The position numbers and the translations under genes are program-made. The notes beneath the pieces were generated by a model. The model ran no database searches. It was not told the DNA's origin and saw nothing but the letters and a program-made list of their open reading frames with translations. A stretch of DNA of 64,000 nucleotides from Burkholderia arboris (GTDB lineage: Bacteria > Pseudomonadota > Gammaproteobacteria > Burkholderiales > Burkholderiaceae), in contig NZ_CABVPX010000003.1 in NCBI RefSeq assembly GCF_902499125.1, forward strand, positions 62,001-126,000, in the 5' to 3' direction. Below are positions 54,310 to 64,000 of the stretch, piece by piece; position 1 is the first letter of the stretch; each line of letters begins with the position of its first letter.

Positions 54310-55767
54310 TCAGAACGCGTGCAGCGGCAGGTTCACGACCAGACGGTACTCGCGGTTCGTCGCGTCCGAGTAGTGAGCCGAACCGTTGTGCCACATCGCG
54401 ATGAACGTGACCTTCGTGTCCTTCAGCTTGCCGCTCTGGAACGTGTACGACGGGATGAAGCCGAACTCGTGGTGACGGCCCTGCACCGGCGCGCCGTTGC
54501 TCCAGTAGATGCTCGACTTGCTCGGGTCGTTCGCCGCCCCCGCGCTGCCGTCCGCCCCCCAGCCCGTCACGCCCCAGACCATCGCCTTGAAGCCCGGCAG
54601 GCCCGCTTCCTTGCCGTAGAACGTGTAACGCAGCTGCAGCGATTTTTCGTGCGGCGCGTTGTAGTCGACGTCCATCGAGTTGGTCAGGAAGATGCCGTTC
54701 GTTTCGTTCAGGTAGTCGAAGAACTGGTCGCCGAGCACCTGCTGGAAGCCGAGCAGCAGCTCGTGCGGGCCGTGCTGTGCGGCCACTGACAGGCTGTATG
54801 CGTTGTTGTCGATCTTGCCCTGCAGCGCATCGCCCGTGTCGTGCGTCGAGTAGACGTTGCCGAAGCCGGTCCACTTGATCGTCTGCGGGCTGCCGATGCT
54901 GTGCTTCACCGACGCGTAGTACTGGTGCCACACGTCGTCGGCCTGGTTCGCGTACAGCGCAACTTCGCCGTTCGGCGAGTAGTCCCACGTGCCGCCGACG
55001 TACGACAGGCGATTGACGCGCGTGCCGCCGTACTGCGTCGTCAGGTTCGTGAGCGTCGTGTGACCGCGCGCGTCGGTCTTCGTGAAGCTGCCGGCCTCGA
55101 GCATCACGTTCTTGAATTCATTGCTGACGATCGTCGCACCGAGGAACGTCGGCGGCAGCGCACGGTTGTCGTGCTGCTCCATGAACGGGTTGTCGACGGC
55201 CTGCAGACCGTACTTGACCACCGTGTTCGAGATCCGCGCCTTGATGTCGTAGATGCCGGGGTATGCCCACGCCAGCTGGTTGCCGCCGCCGCCGCCCTTC
55301 GCGATGTGCACCATGCTGCCGGCACCCTGGCCGCCGTCGAGCTTGAGTGCCGCATACAGCGATGCGTCGAAGCCGATCCCGATCAGGCCCGTCGTGTAGC
55401 CCGACTCGAAGTTCGCCATCGCGCCCTGGACCCATGCGTGGCGATGCGGGCCGCCCTTGCTGTCGAGGACGTCCGAGTAGTTGCGGAACAGGAAGTCGAG
55501 GTGGCTGTCGGCGATGAAGCCCTTCGACTTCGACTGCGCCGACGGCTCATCGGGCGGCGTGACGGCCTGGGTCGCTTCGGCGTTGACAATGGCGTTCTGC
55601 GTCGGTGCGCCCGTGCCGTTGGCCGGTGCGGCCTGCGCGACCGTCAGCGGCGCGGGGGCCGCGTCGTCGGCGTGCGCGACGCCCGTCAACGAGACGCCGG
55701 CGAGTGCCGGCAGTCCCCATGCGAGCAGCATCTTCGATGCCGTCCCGATCGTCTTCTGCTTTTTCAT
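54310..55767 (-). CDS. OprD-family outer-membrane porin
   Basis: The product has 485 residues. A signal peptide ends near residue 33 (AHADDAAP). An Ala/Pro/Thr-rich stretch of about 45 residues precedes the barrel. Barrel features include GFIADSHLDFLFRNYSD, the OprD-typical YSDxLD start, and a C-terminal Phe (VVNLPLHAF). OprD porins pass basic amino acids, small peptides and carboxylates. The gene lies 165 bp after the opp operon on the same strand, so it is likely the matching outer-membrane entry for peptides. Confidence 0.88.
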   Translation of the reverse strand: MKKQKTIGTASKMLLAWGLPALAGVSLTGVAHADDAAPAPLTVAQAAPANGTGAPTQNAIVNAEATQAVTPPDEPSAQSKSKGFIADSHLDFLFRNYSDVLDSKGGPHRHAWVQGAMANFESGYTTGLIGIGFDASLYAALKLDGGQGAGSMVHIAKGGGGGNQLAWAYPGIYDIKARISNTVVKYGLQAVDNPFMEQHDNRALPPTFLGATIVSNEFKNVMLEAGSFTKTDARGHTTLTNLTTQYGGTRVNRLSYVGGTWDYSPNGEVALYANQADDVWHQYYASVKHSIGSPQTIKWTGFGNVYSTHDTGDALQGKIDNNAYSLSVAAQHGPHELLLGFQQVLGDQFFDYLNETNGIFLTNSMDVDYNAPHEKSLQLRYTFYGKEAGLPGFKAMVWGVTGWGADGSAGAANDPSKSSIYWSNGAPVQGRHHEFGFIPSYTFQSGKLKDTKVTFIAMWHNGSAHYSDATNREYRLVVNLPLHAF

Positions 55768-55932
55768 CGTAATTCTCGTCTTGTGTTGATATCGTCCACG
55801 CCGGTTGCGATCCGCTTCCGGCCCCCCGGCGAGCCCGGCTAAGGACGCGCCTGTACCCGCGGCGCGAAGATCGTTCGCGCCGCACCTACCCCTGTTGACC
55901 TGCCTTGGTTATGTTTGCTGCGTCACTTCACA

Positions 55933-56948
<1,016 letters not shown>

Positions 56949-56952
<4 letters not shown>

Positions 56953-57941
56953 CGCAAACCTCCCGTCAGATCGGCCACGGGCCGGTGGCATGCGCGCACC
57001 GCGCCCACGGCGCCATAGGTTTCGAGCGCGGGGCGCGCGGCGCCGCAGCGTTCTTCCGCATACGTGCAGCGCTTCGCGAACGCGCAGCCGGCCGGCGCGG
57101 TGCCGGGCATCGGCGGATTGCCGGGAATCGCGACGAGCGGCGTGTCGTCCGCGTCGGTCAGGCGCGGCAGCGCATTGAGCAGGCCGATCGTGTACGGATG
57201 CGACGGCGCCGCGAAGATCGATTCGGCCGGCGCATGTTCGACGGTGCGGCCCGCATACATGACCATCACGTCGTCCGCGAGGCCGGCGACCACGCCCATG
57301 TCGTGCGTGATCAACACGATCGCGGTGCCGCGCTCGCGGTTCAGCTCGCGCAGCAGGTCGATGATCTGCGCCTGCACGGTCACGTCGAGCGCGGTGGTCG
57401 GCTCGTCGGCGATCAGGATTTCCGGCTCGGACAGCAGCGCCATCGCGATCATCACGCGCTGCCGCATGCCGCCCGAGAACTCGTGCGGATACATGCGGAT
57501 GCGGCGTGCCGCATCGGGAATGCGCACCGATTCGAGCGCCTCGATCGCGCGCTTGGTCGCTTCCTTGCGCGACAGCTTGCGATGCAGCTGCAGCGTCTCG
57601 GTCATCTGCCGCTCGATCGTGAGGAACGGATTGAGCGACGTCATCGGATCCTGGAAGATCATCGCGATCCGGTCGCCGCGCACCGCGTTCAGTGCGCGCG
57701 TATCCATCTCGAGCAGGTTGTCGCCGCGGTAGCGGGCGGCGCCCGTCGTCGCGCCGTTGCCGGCCAGCAGGCCGAGCAGCGCCATCACGGTCTGGCTCTT
57801 GCCCGAGCCCGATTCGCCGACGATGCCGAGCGTCTTGCCAGCTTCGAGCGAGAATGACACGCCGCTCACGGCGTCGATCGGCGGCGCATCCTTGCGCGTG
57901 AAGCGCACGCCGAGGTTGTCGACTTCCAGCAGTGCTGTCAT
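56949..57941 (-). CDS. oppD: Oligopeptide ABC transporter ATP-binding protein OppD
   Basis: The product has 330 residues. Walker A is GESGSGKSQ, the signature is FSGGMRQRVMIAMAL and Walker B is ILIADEPTTALD. The C-terminal CAFAKRCTYAEERC segment is the iron-sulfur-like Cys motif of the family. The ATG at 57941 is chosen because the upstream open frame has no family similarity. A strong hairpin lies between this gene and oppC. Confidence 0.9.
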
Positions 57942-57979
57942 GTCAGCCTCCGCCGGGCCGCCCGGTACTTCGATGGAAA

Positions 57980-58008
57980 CGCCCGGGGGGGCTGCGCGCC
58001 CCCGGGCG
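57980..58008. repeat. Strong hairpin between oppC and oppD
   Basis: CGCCCGGGGG, a 9-nt loop and CCCCCGGGCG form a 10-bp stem in the 97-bp gap between oppC and oppD. No U-tract follows on the minus strand. It may set mRNA stability or stoichiometry inside the operon. Confidence 0.6.
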
Positions 58009-58038
58009 AGCGAAGCGAACGTGGGAGTTGTTTCATCG

Positions 58039-58941
58039 TCAGCGATCCTTCGGGTCGAGCGCGTCACGCAGGCCGTCGCCAACGAAGTTCACGCAATAGA
58101 GCGTCACGCACAGCATGACGGCCGGAGCCAGCAGCAGCCACGGCATCGATTCCAGTTTCTGCGCGCCGTCCTGGATCAGCACGCCCCAGCTCGTCATCGG
58201 TTCCTGCACGCCGAGGCCGAGGAACGACAGCACCGATTCGGTCAGCACGATGTTCGGCACCGAGACCGTCGCGTACACGACGACCACGCCGAGCAGGTTC
58301 GGCACGACGTGGCGCAGCACGATCGACGCCGGCGACACGCCGATCGCACGCGCCGCATCGACGAACTCGCGGTTGCGCAGCGACAGCGTCTGGCCGCGCA
58401 CCACACGCGCCATGTCGATCCACGAGAACGCGCTGATGGTCAGCACGACCAGCATGAACGAGCGGCCGAACAGGGTCATCATCAGGATCGCGATCAGCAG
58501 GTACGGGATCGCATACATCATGTCGACGACGCGCATCATCAAGGAGTCGACGCGGCCGCCCGCGAAGCCCGCGGTCGCGCCCCACGCGACGCCGAACAGG
58601 CCCGACACGAGCGTGCCGAGCAGGCCGACCTCGATCGACACGCGGCCGCCGATCAGCGTGCGCACGAGCAGATCACGGCCAAGCTCGTCGGTGCCGAACC
58701 AGTGCTGGTTCGCCCAGGTCGGCGGCAGGCTGATCGAGCCCCAGTCGCTCGCGGCGGGATCGGCCGCGAGCAGCCACGGGCCGACGAAGCAAGCGAGCGT
58801 GATCAGCGCGAGCAGCACGAGGCTGAGCACCGCTGCGCGGTTGTGAAGGAAGCGCGCGAACGCAAGCTCGAGCGGCGAGCGCGAACGCGGCGGCGAATCG
58901 GTCTGCACGGGCAGGCCGACGACAGGAGTAGTCGGAGTCAT
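58039..58941 (-). CDS. oppC: Oligopeptide ABC transporter permease OppC
   Basis: The product has 300 residues. It has a long N-terminal cytoplasmic part, a periplasmic segment (FGTDELGRDLLVRTLIGGRV is the permease landmark of the family) and about six helices with the EAA loop (EFVDAARAIGVSPASIVLRH). The start is the ATG at 58941; the frame upstream continues 17 codons. It follows oppB with 13 bp between. Confidence 0.9.
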   Translation of the reverse strand: MTPTTPVVGLPVQTDSPPRSRSPLELAFARFLHNRAAVLSLVLLALITLACFVGPWLLAADPAASDWGSISLPPTWANQHWFGTDELGRDLLVRTLIGGRVSIEVGLLGTLVSGLFGVAWGATAGFAGGRVDSLMMRVVDMMYAIPYLLIAILMMTLFGRSFMLVVLTISAFSWIDMARVVRGQTLSLRNREFVDAARAIGVSPASIVLRHVVPNLLGVVVVYATVSVPNIVLTESVLSFLGLGVQEPMTSWGVLIQDGAQKLESMPWLLLAPAVMLCVTLYCVNFVGDGLRDALDPKDR

Positions 58942-58954
58942 CGCTGTGCCTCGC

Positions 58955-59893
58955 TCAATAGCGGATGCGCGGATCGAGCCATGCGTACGCAAGGTCGACC
59001 AGCAGGTTGAACAGCACGGCGCAGACGGTCGTCAGCACGACGAGGCCGAGCACCAGCGTGTAATCGCGGTTGATGGCACCGTTCACGACGAGCTGCCCGA
59101 GGCCCGGCAGCGCGAACACCGATTCGGTGACGACGGCCGCCGTGATCGACGTGATGCAGACCGTGCCGAACAGCGACACGACCGGCATCAGCGCGGGCTT
59201 CAGTGCGTGGCGCAGCACGATCGTCGAGCCCGGCAGGCCCTTCGCGCGCGCGGTGCGGATGTAGTTGCTCGACAGCGTCTCGATCATCGAGCCGCGCATC
59301 ACGCGTGCGAGCAGCGACACGTTGATGAGGGTCAGCAGCGCGATCGGCAGCAGCCGGTAGCGCCAGCCGCCGTCGCCCCAGCCGCCGGCCGGCAGCCAGC
59401 CGTTGCCTTCCGACGTCTTCAGCAGGATCGCGAAGATCCACACCATGACGGGACCGAGCACGAACGGCGGCACGACGTTGCCGAAGTTGCCGATCAGCAT
59501 CACGAAGCGGTCGATCGCGCTGTCGCGGCGCACGGCCGCGACGGTGCCGAGCAGCACGCCGAACACGATCGAGATCGGGATCGACACGCCGCCCACGCCG
59601 AGGCTCACGGGCAGCGCCTTCTTCACGAGATCGTTCACCGACCAGTCGACGTAACGGAACGACGGGCCGAGATCACCGTGCAGCAGCGAGCCGAGATACA
59701 TCAGGTACTGCTTCCACAGCGGCTCGTCGAGGTGGTATTTCGCGTTCAGGTTCGCGAGCGTCGCGGCGGACAGCTGCTTCTCCGTATCGAACGGACCGCC
59801 GGGCGTGAAATGCAGCAGCAGGTAGCAGACGGTGATGACCGCGAGGATGGTCGGCACCGCCCACAACGTGCGCCTCAATGCGTAGGCCAGCAT
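58955..59893 (-). CDS. oppB: Oligopeptide ABC transporter permease OppB
   Basis: The product has 312 residues. The N-terminus (AYALRRTLWAVPTILAVITV) is the usual first helix. The EAA loop is NYIRTARAKGLPGSTIVLRH, and about six helices are seen. It forms the membrane channel with OppC. Its gene lies 11 bp after oppA. Confidence 0.92.
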   Translation of the reverse strand: MLAYALRRTLWAVPTILAVITVCYLLLHFTPGGPFDTEKQLSAATLANLNAKYHLDEPLWKQYLMYLGSLLHGDLGPSFRYVDWSVNDLVKKALPVSLGVGGVSIPISIVFGVLLGTVAAVRRDSAIDRFVMLIGNFGNVVPPFVLGPVMVWIFAILLKTSEGNGWLPAGGWGDGGWRYRLLPIALLTLINVSLLARVMRGSMIETLSSNYIRTARAKGLPGSTIVLRHALKPALMPVVSLFGTVCITSITAAVVTESVFALPGLGQLVVNGAINRDYTLVLGLVVLTTVCAVLFNLLVDLAYAWLDPRIRY

Positions 59894-59904
59894 GATCGCT
59901 CCGC

Positions 59905-61518
59905 TCAGTGCTTGATCAGGTACATGTCCTGCGAAGCACGCATGTCGATCACGTTCTTCAGCGAGTAGCCGCCCACGTAGGACTTCACGAGACGGTCGGC
60001 CGAGTACTGGAACAGCGGCACCATCGGCGTGTCGTTCATCGCTGCGTCGTGCGCCTGCGTGAGCAGTGCGGCGCGCGCCTTGTCGTCGAGCTTCTGGTTG
60101 CCTTCCTCGACGTACGTGTCGACCTGCTTGTTGCAGTAGCCGACGGTGTTCTGCGAGCTGCCGCAGCGGATCAGGTCGAAGAAGGTCATCGCGTCGTTGT
60201 AGTCGGCGAACCAGCCGTCGCGAGCGATCTGCACCTTGCCGTCATGACGCTCCTTCATCAGCACCTTGAACTCGACGTTCTCGAGCTTCGTGTTGACGCC
60301 GAGCTTCGTACGCCATTCCGATGCGGTGAACAGCGCGACCTTCTTGTGCAGGTCGTTGGTGTTGTACGTCAGCGTGAACGACAGCGGCTTCGCATCCGAG
60401 TAGCCGGCCTGCTTCAGCAGGTTCTTCGCGGTTTCGACGCGCTTGGCCATCGGCCACGCCGCCCATTCCGGCGTGAACGACTGCACGCCCTTCGTGCCGT
60501 TCGGCATCAGGCCGTACATCGGCTTCTCGCCGGCCTGCGTGAGCTTCTGCGTCAGCACGTCGCGATCGATCACCATCGACAGCGCCTGGCGCACGCGCTT
60601 GTCCTTCAGCGCCGCGTCGCTGTTGTTCAGGTAGTAGTAGTACGTCGCGAGCTGCAGGCCCGGGCGCAGTTCGCCGCCGAACTGCTTGCTGACCTGCTGG
60701 AAGATGCCCGACGGGATCGAGTAGCTGTAGTCGATCTGGCCGGCCTGGTACATGCGCATCGCGGTTTCGTCGCTTTCGATCGGCAGGTACGTGACCTTGT
60801 TGATCACGACCTTCGGCGCGTTCCAGTACTTCGCGTCCTTCGACACGACGATACGGTTGTTCGGCTGCCAGTCGACGAGCTGGTATGCGCCGTTGCTGAC
60901 GATGTTGCCCGGGCGCGTCCATGCGTCGCCGAACTTCGCGACGACGTCCTTGTTCACCGGCACGAGCGGCGCCATCGCGGTCAGTTCGGGGAAGAACGCG
61001 ACGGGCACGTCGGTCGTCACTTCCAGCGTGTACGGATCGACGGCGCGCACGCCGAGCGTCGACGGCGCGGCCTTGCCCGCAATGATGTCCTTCGAGTTCT
61101 TCACGAACTCGACGAGGATCGTGTATTTCGAGCCGGTCTTCGGATCGACGAGGCGCTGCCACGAATAAACGAAATCGGCGGCCGTCACCGGCTGGCCGTT
61201 GCTCCACTTCGCGTCATGGCGAAGCTTGAAGATCCACGTCTGCGGCGTCTTGCGTTCCCACGACAGCGCGACGCCCGGCACGACCTGGCCGGATGCATCG
61301 ATGCGGGCCAGCCCTTCGAACAGGTCGAGGCCGATCGTGTTGCCGGTCCACGATTCGATGTGCGCGGGGTCGAGCGACTCGACTTCGGCGGGCACCTGTC
61401 GCGTCAGATCCTGTTGAGGAGCGAGCGCGACGTTCGACGGGACGGTAACGGCGTGGGCAACAGGCGTCGTCAGGGCGAGCGCGGCCAGCACGGCCGACAT
61501 GGCATGCAAGGATTTCAT
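59905..61518 (-). CDS. oppA: Periplasmic oligopeptide-binding protein OppA
   Basis: The product has 537 residues with a signal peptide (MKSLHAMSAVLAALALTTPV). The family signature is clear (YSWQRLVDPKTGSKY, and later YYYYLNNSDAALKDKRVRQA). It captures peptides in the periplasm and delivers them to OppBC. It is the first gene of the operon in the order A-B-C-D-F. The promoter region contains a long inverted repeat at 61636. Confidence 0.92.
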   Translation of the reverse strand: MKSLHAMSAVLAALALTTPVAHAVTVPSNVALAPQQDLTRQVPAEVESLDPAHIESWTGNTIGLDLFEGLARIDASGQVVPGVALSWERKTPQTWIFKLRHDAKWSNGQPVTAADFVYSWQRLVDPKTGSKYTILVEFVKNSKDIIAGKAAPSTLGVRAVDPYTLEVTTDVPVAFFPELTAMAPLVPVNKDVVAKFGDAWTRPGNIVSNGAYQLVDWQPNNRIVVSKDAKYWNAPKVVINKVTYLPIESDETAMRMYQAGQIDYSYSIPSGIFQQVSKQFGGELRPGLQLATYYYYLNNSDAALKDKRVRQALSMVIDRDVLTQKLTQAGEKPMYGLMPNGTKGVQSFTPEWAAWPMAKRVETAKNLLKQAGYSDAKPLSFTLTYNTNDLHKKVALFTASEWRTKLGVNTKLENVEFKVLMKERHDGKVQIARDGWFADYNDAMTFFDLIRCGSSQNTVGYCNKQVDTYVEEGNQKLDDKARAALLTQAHDAAMNDTPMVPLFQYSADRLVKSYVGGYSLKNVIDMRASQDMYLIKH

Positions 61519-61635
61519 CGTGGCTGTCTAGAGAAGGTTGGTTCGGGGCGTCGCGCGGCGGATGCCGCGGATTACGCGTGAGACGCTGACGGGTACAGCG
61601 ATTGAGGAGGCCCGTGATTCTCGTATTGCATATTA

Positions 61636-61688
61636 GTATTCCTTACGTTTCTTTCGACAGGCATCCCGTCTTGGAAACGAAGGAATAC
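61636..61688. repeat. Long inverted repeat between oppA and the XRE-cupin gene
   Basis: GTATTCCTTACGTTTC and GAAACGAAGGAATAC pair over 15 bp with one bulged base and a 22-nt loop. It starts 7 bp after the upstream XRE-cupin stop, so it can end that transcript. It also lies 118-170 bp ahead of the oppA start, so it could be an operator. The sequence does not decide between these. Confidence 0.6.
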
Positions 61689-61695
61689 CTGTGCG

Positions 61696-62277
61696 TTAGA
61701 ACAGCCTTGGTGTACCGACCCAGACCACCACCGACTCCACTTTCGCGGTGTTGACCCAGCTGTGCGGCACCGTCGACTGATAGTGCGAGCTGTCGCCGGC
61801 CTGCAGGACGAACGTCTTGCCTTCCAGCGTCAGCGACACTTCCCCTTCAATCACATACAGGAACTCCTCTCCTGCATGCGTCGTCACCTCCGACCGCTTC
61901 TGCCCCGGCGGCATCCTCACGAGGATCGCCTCCAGCTGGCGCCCTTCGGATACGTTCGTCAGCCGCGCGAACAGGTTCGCCGAATCGGCAAACCCGAAGA
62001 AGCGCAACTGCTCGCCTCGGCAGACCGAGCGCTCTTCACTCGGCGTATCCACGAAGTACTGCACCGTCACACCGAGCGCGTGCGCGATACCGGCCAGCGA
62101 TGTCAGGGACGGTGACGCGAGCCCGCGCTCGACTTGAGACAGAAACGGCTTCGAAATCCCCGCGGCGGTAGCGGTGTCGTCGAGCGTGCGCTTGAGTCGT
62201 TGGCGCAACGCGCGAATCTTGCTGCCCAGTGCGGCGGCAGCGTCTGCAGACCGCGAGTTTTCAGTGGGGGGAACCAT
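61696..62277 (-). CDS. XRE-cupin transcriptional regulator
   Basis: The product has 193 residues. An N-terminal XRE helix-turn-helix spans about 20-75 (TLDDTATAAGISKPFLSQVE). A C-terminal cupin domain follows (THAGEEFLYVIEGEVSLTLE, then GDSSHYQSTVPHSWVN). Family members regulate uptake and catabolism of amines, amino acids or peptides. It probably controls oppA or the POT transporter. The ATG at 62277 is a choice; a TTG at 62301 is in frame, and a TTGACG-17-TATGGT promoter-like pair overlaps this start. Confidence 0.85.
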   Translation of the reverse strand: MVPPTENSRSADAAAALGSKIRALRQRLKRTLDDTATAAGISKPFLSQVERGLASPSLTSLAGIAHALGVTVQYFVDTPSEERSVCRGEQLRFFGFADSANLFARLTNVSEGRQLEAILVRMPPGQKRSEVTTHAGEEFLYVIEGEVSLTLEGKTFVLQAGDSSHYQSTVPHSWVNTAKVESVVVWVGTPRLF

Positions 62278-62777
62278 AGCAGGCCGAAAAGTGATCGTCA
62301 AAAAATGTTTGATGGAAAATAACTAAGTTAGATCGATATAGCTTAGTCTTCGGGTTCGCACACGTCTTCGGTGTTGAGCCCGGTGCGCTAAACAGGGCAC
62401 GAGGCGAGCGAAACGACGCGCTATCTTGCCAGACTCGCCCGCTTCACAGGCAAGCTGCAAGCGGCTCTCCGGGAATCTTCGGAGGACCTGCGCGGATTCT
62501 TACAAATAGATGATGAGACGAATGTTCCTGAAAGCTGCTGCCAAATCGGGAGTTTCCCTAGGTAGCACACACCTGTCGCACCGGACCGGCAACCGTTACC
62601 ATGCGCGCGCCGGTCGGGGACCTTCCCCGCCCCACCAGGCGGTGTCCGACCCCGGCCCGGGCTAATCCGCCCGACTGTTCCATCGCCAGCGCAAAGCTTA
62701 CCCGGCCCATTGCGCACAGGCGCCAGTTCGACCCCAAGACGACGCGCGATCCGTGCCGTCCGTTTCAACCGAGATTG
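62278..62777. other. 500-bp intergenic region upstream of the POT gene
   Basis: No coding frame with family similarity was found. A repeat ACTAAG-N14-CTTAGT lies at 62322-62347 near the XRE-cupin start and could be its operator. GC-rich partial hairpins follow at 62610-62680. I see no known riboswitch pattern. Confidence 0.4.
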
Positions 62778-64000
62778 ATGATGCATGCACCTGTTTCACA
62801 AACCCGATCGTTCACGACGGTCTTCCTCATCGAAATGTGGGAGCGCTTCGGCTACTACGGCATGGCCGCGCTCCTGGTCCTCTTCATGGTCGACCGGCTC
62901 GGTTTCACCGACAGCCATGCGAACCTGACCTGGGGTGCGTTCACCGCACTCGTCTATGCCGCGCCGTCGATCGGCGGCTGGATCGGCGACAAGGTGCTCG
63001 GCGCCCGCCGCACGATGATCATCGGCGCGTCCGTGCTGTGCGCCGGCTACCTGATGCTCGCGGTACCGAACGATCACCTGACGTACATGTATGCGTCGCT
63101 CGGCGTGATCGTCGTCGGCAACGGCCTGTTCAAGGCCAACGCGGCGAACCTCGTGCGCCGCATCTACGAAGGCGACGACGCGCGCATCGACAGCGCGTTC
63201 ACGATCTACTACATGGCGGTCAACATCGGCTCGACGGTGTCGATGCTCGCGACGCCGTGGATCAAGGATCACTGGGGCTGGCACACCGCGTTCGCAGTCT
63301 GCTGCGGCGGCATGCTGCTCGCGATCCTCAACTTCATGCTGATGCACCGCACGCTCGCGCACGTCGGCTCGAAGCCGGACGACGAACCGATCCGCTGGAA
63401 GCGCCTCGGCGCGGTCGCGCTGGGTGGCGTCGCGCTCGCGCTGGTCACGCTGTACGTGCTGCAGCACAAGCAGCTCGCGGTCGCCAGCGTGTGGACGGCA
63501 GCGTTCGCGATCCTCGCGATCTTCGCATACATGATCGCGAAGTCGGAGCGCTCGGAGCGCGCGGGCCTGATCGCGGCACTCGTGCTGATCGGACAGGTGA
63601 TCCTGTTCTTCATCTTCTACGTGCAGATGTCGACGTCGCTGACGCTGTTCGCGCTGCGCAACGTCGATCCGCGCTTCATGCTGTTCGGCACGACGCTGTT
63701 CACGTGGAGCGCCGCGCAGTTCCAGGCGCTGAACCCGATCTGGATCATGCTGCTGAGCCCGGTGCTCGTGCTGATCTACAACGGCATCGCGAAGGGCGGC
63801 CGTGACCTGCCGGTCGCGGCGAAGTACGCGCTCGGTTTCGGCGCGGTCGCCGCGGGCTACCTGGTGTTCACGATCAGCGGCCGCTACGCGGTCGACGGCC
63901 GCGTGTCGTCGTGGTTCATGGTGTGGGGCTACGGCCTCTACTCGCTCGGCGAACTGCTGGTGAGCGGCCTCGGCCTCGCGATGATCGCCCGCTACGTGCC
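62778..64000 (+). CDS. POT (PTR2) family proton-dependent peptide transporter, partial
   Basis: The visible part has about 407 codons and runs off the right edge. The family signature EMWERFGYYGMAALLVLFM lies at about residues 19-37, and later helices show a typical 12-14 TM carrier. It imports di- and tripeptides by proton symport, which fits the neighbouring oligopeptide ABC system. The start is ATGATG at 62778 or 62781, with GAGATTG just upstream. Confidence 0.9.
   Translation, partial: MMHAPVSQTRSFTTVFLIEMWERFGYYGMAALLVLFMVDRLGFTDSHANLTWGAFTALVYAAPSIGGWIGDKVLGARRTMIIGASVLCAGYLMLAVPNDHLTYMYASLGVIVVGNGLFKANAANLVRRIYEGDDARIDSAFTIYYMAVNIGSTVSMLATPWIKDHWGWHTAFAVCCGGMLLAILNFMLMHRTLAHVGSKPDDEPIRWKRLGAVALGGVALALVTLYVLQHKQLAVASVWTAAFAILAIFAYMIAKSERSERAGLIAALVLIGQVILFFIFYVQMSTSLTLFALRNVDPRFMLFGTTLFTWSAAQFQALNPIWIMLLSPVLVLIYNGIAKGGRDLPVAAKYALGFGAVAAGYLVFTISGRYAVDGRVSSWFMVWGYGLYSLGELLVSGLGLAMIARYV

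Noticed and set aside
62600..62700. Possible riboswitch ahead of the POT gene
   Set aside because: GC-rich partial hairpins are present, but I recognise no conserved aptamer core.

Overview
The window is a GC-rich chromosomal segment (AT-rich only around 46.64-46.76 kb) that reads as Burkholderia, most likely the B. cepacia complex. The evidence is the family content: a prpB-prpC-acnD-prpF propionate locus under a divergent PrpR, an H-NS protein of the Burkholderia type, Tat-exported phospholipase C, Porin_4 and OprD porins, and an orphan VgrG/effector/immunity module. This is inferred from protein families, not from a database search. No tRNA, rRNA or CRISPR array was seen.

Layout. 1-5.5 kb: a low-complexity membrane protein cut by the window edge, an MgtC-like protein, an N-acylglucosamine 2-epimerase-family enzyme, a chemoreceptor and a hotdog thioesterase. 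5.5-15.1 kb: a catabolic cluster controlled by an IclR regulator (racemase-type CoA-transferase, two crotonases, class III CoA-transferase, porin, MFS carrier, acyl-CoA dehydrogenase, esterase) for an unidentified ester or carboxylic acid. 15.2-23.4 kb: the complete 2-methylcitrate cycle (prpB, prpC, acnD, prpF) with a sigma-54 promoter and divergent prpR. 23.4-28.3 kb: a CGNR zinc-finger regulator opposite a glyoxalase-fold (VOC) gene, then a scar in which one VOC gene is split into two complementary pieces by about 2.7 kb of inserted DNA. That insert carries a second VOC gene, a GST and a WYL regulator of foreign look. An FAH-family hydrolase follows.

28.9-34.4 kb: a second IclR regulator, a divergent H-NS-like protein, a strict 23-bp-period tandem array, a Pat-like acetyltransferase and a canonical H-NS gene. 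The array motif recurs downstream of the H-NS gene in the same orientation relative to transcription. 34.4-46.2 kb: small exported proteins; an HbcR-like sigma-54 activator with two palindromic activator sites and a -24/-12 promoter ahead of a GntP-type permease; a thioredoxin-fold protein, GNAT enzyme, phospholipase C and a DedA-rhodanese fusion.

46.2-54.2 kb: an AT-rich scar with a large inverted repeat, then a type VI secretion cassette of VgrG, DUF4123 adaptor, VasX-like pore-forming effector and DUF6708 membrane protein (probable immunity), joined by start/stop overlaps or short gaps. 54.3-62.3 kb: an oligopeptide ABC uptake operon (oppABCDF order) with an OprD porin and an XRE-cupin regulator. 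62.8 kb to the end: a POT-family peptide transporter cut by the window edge.
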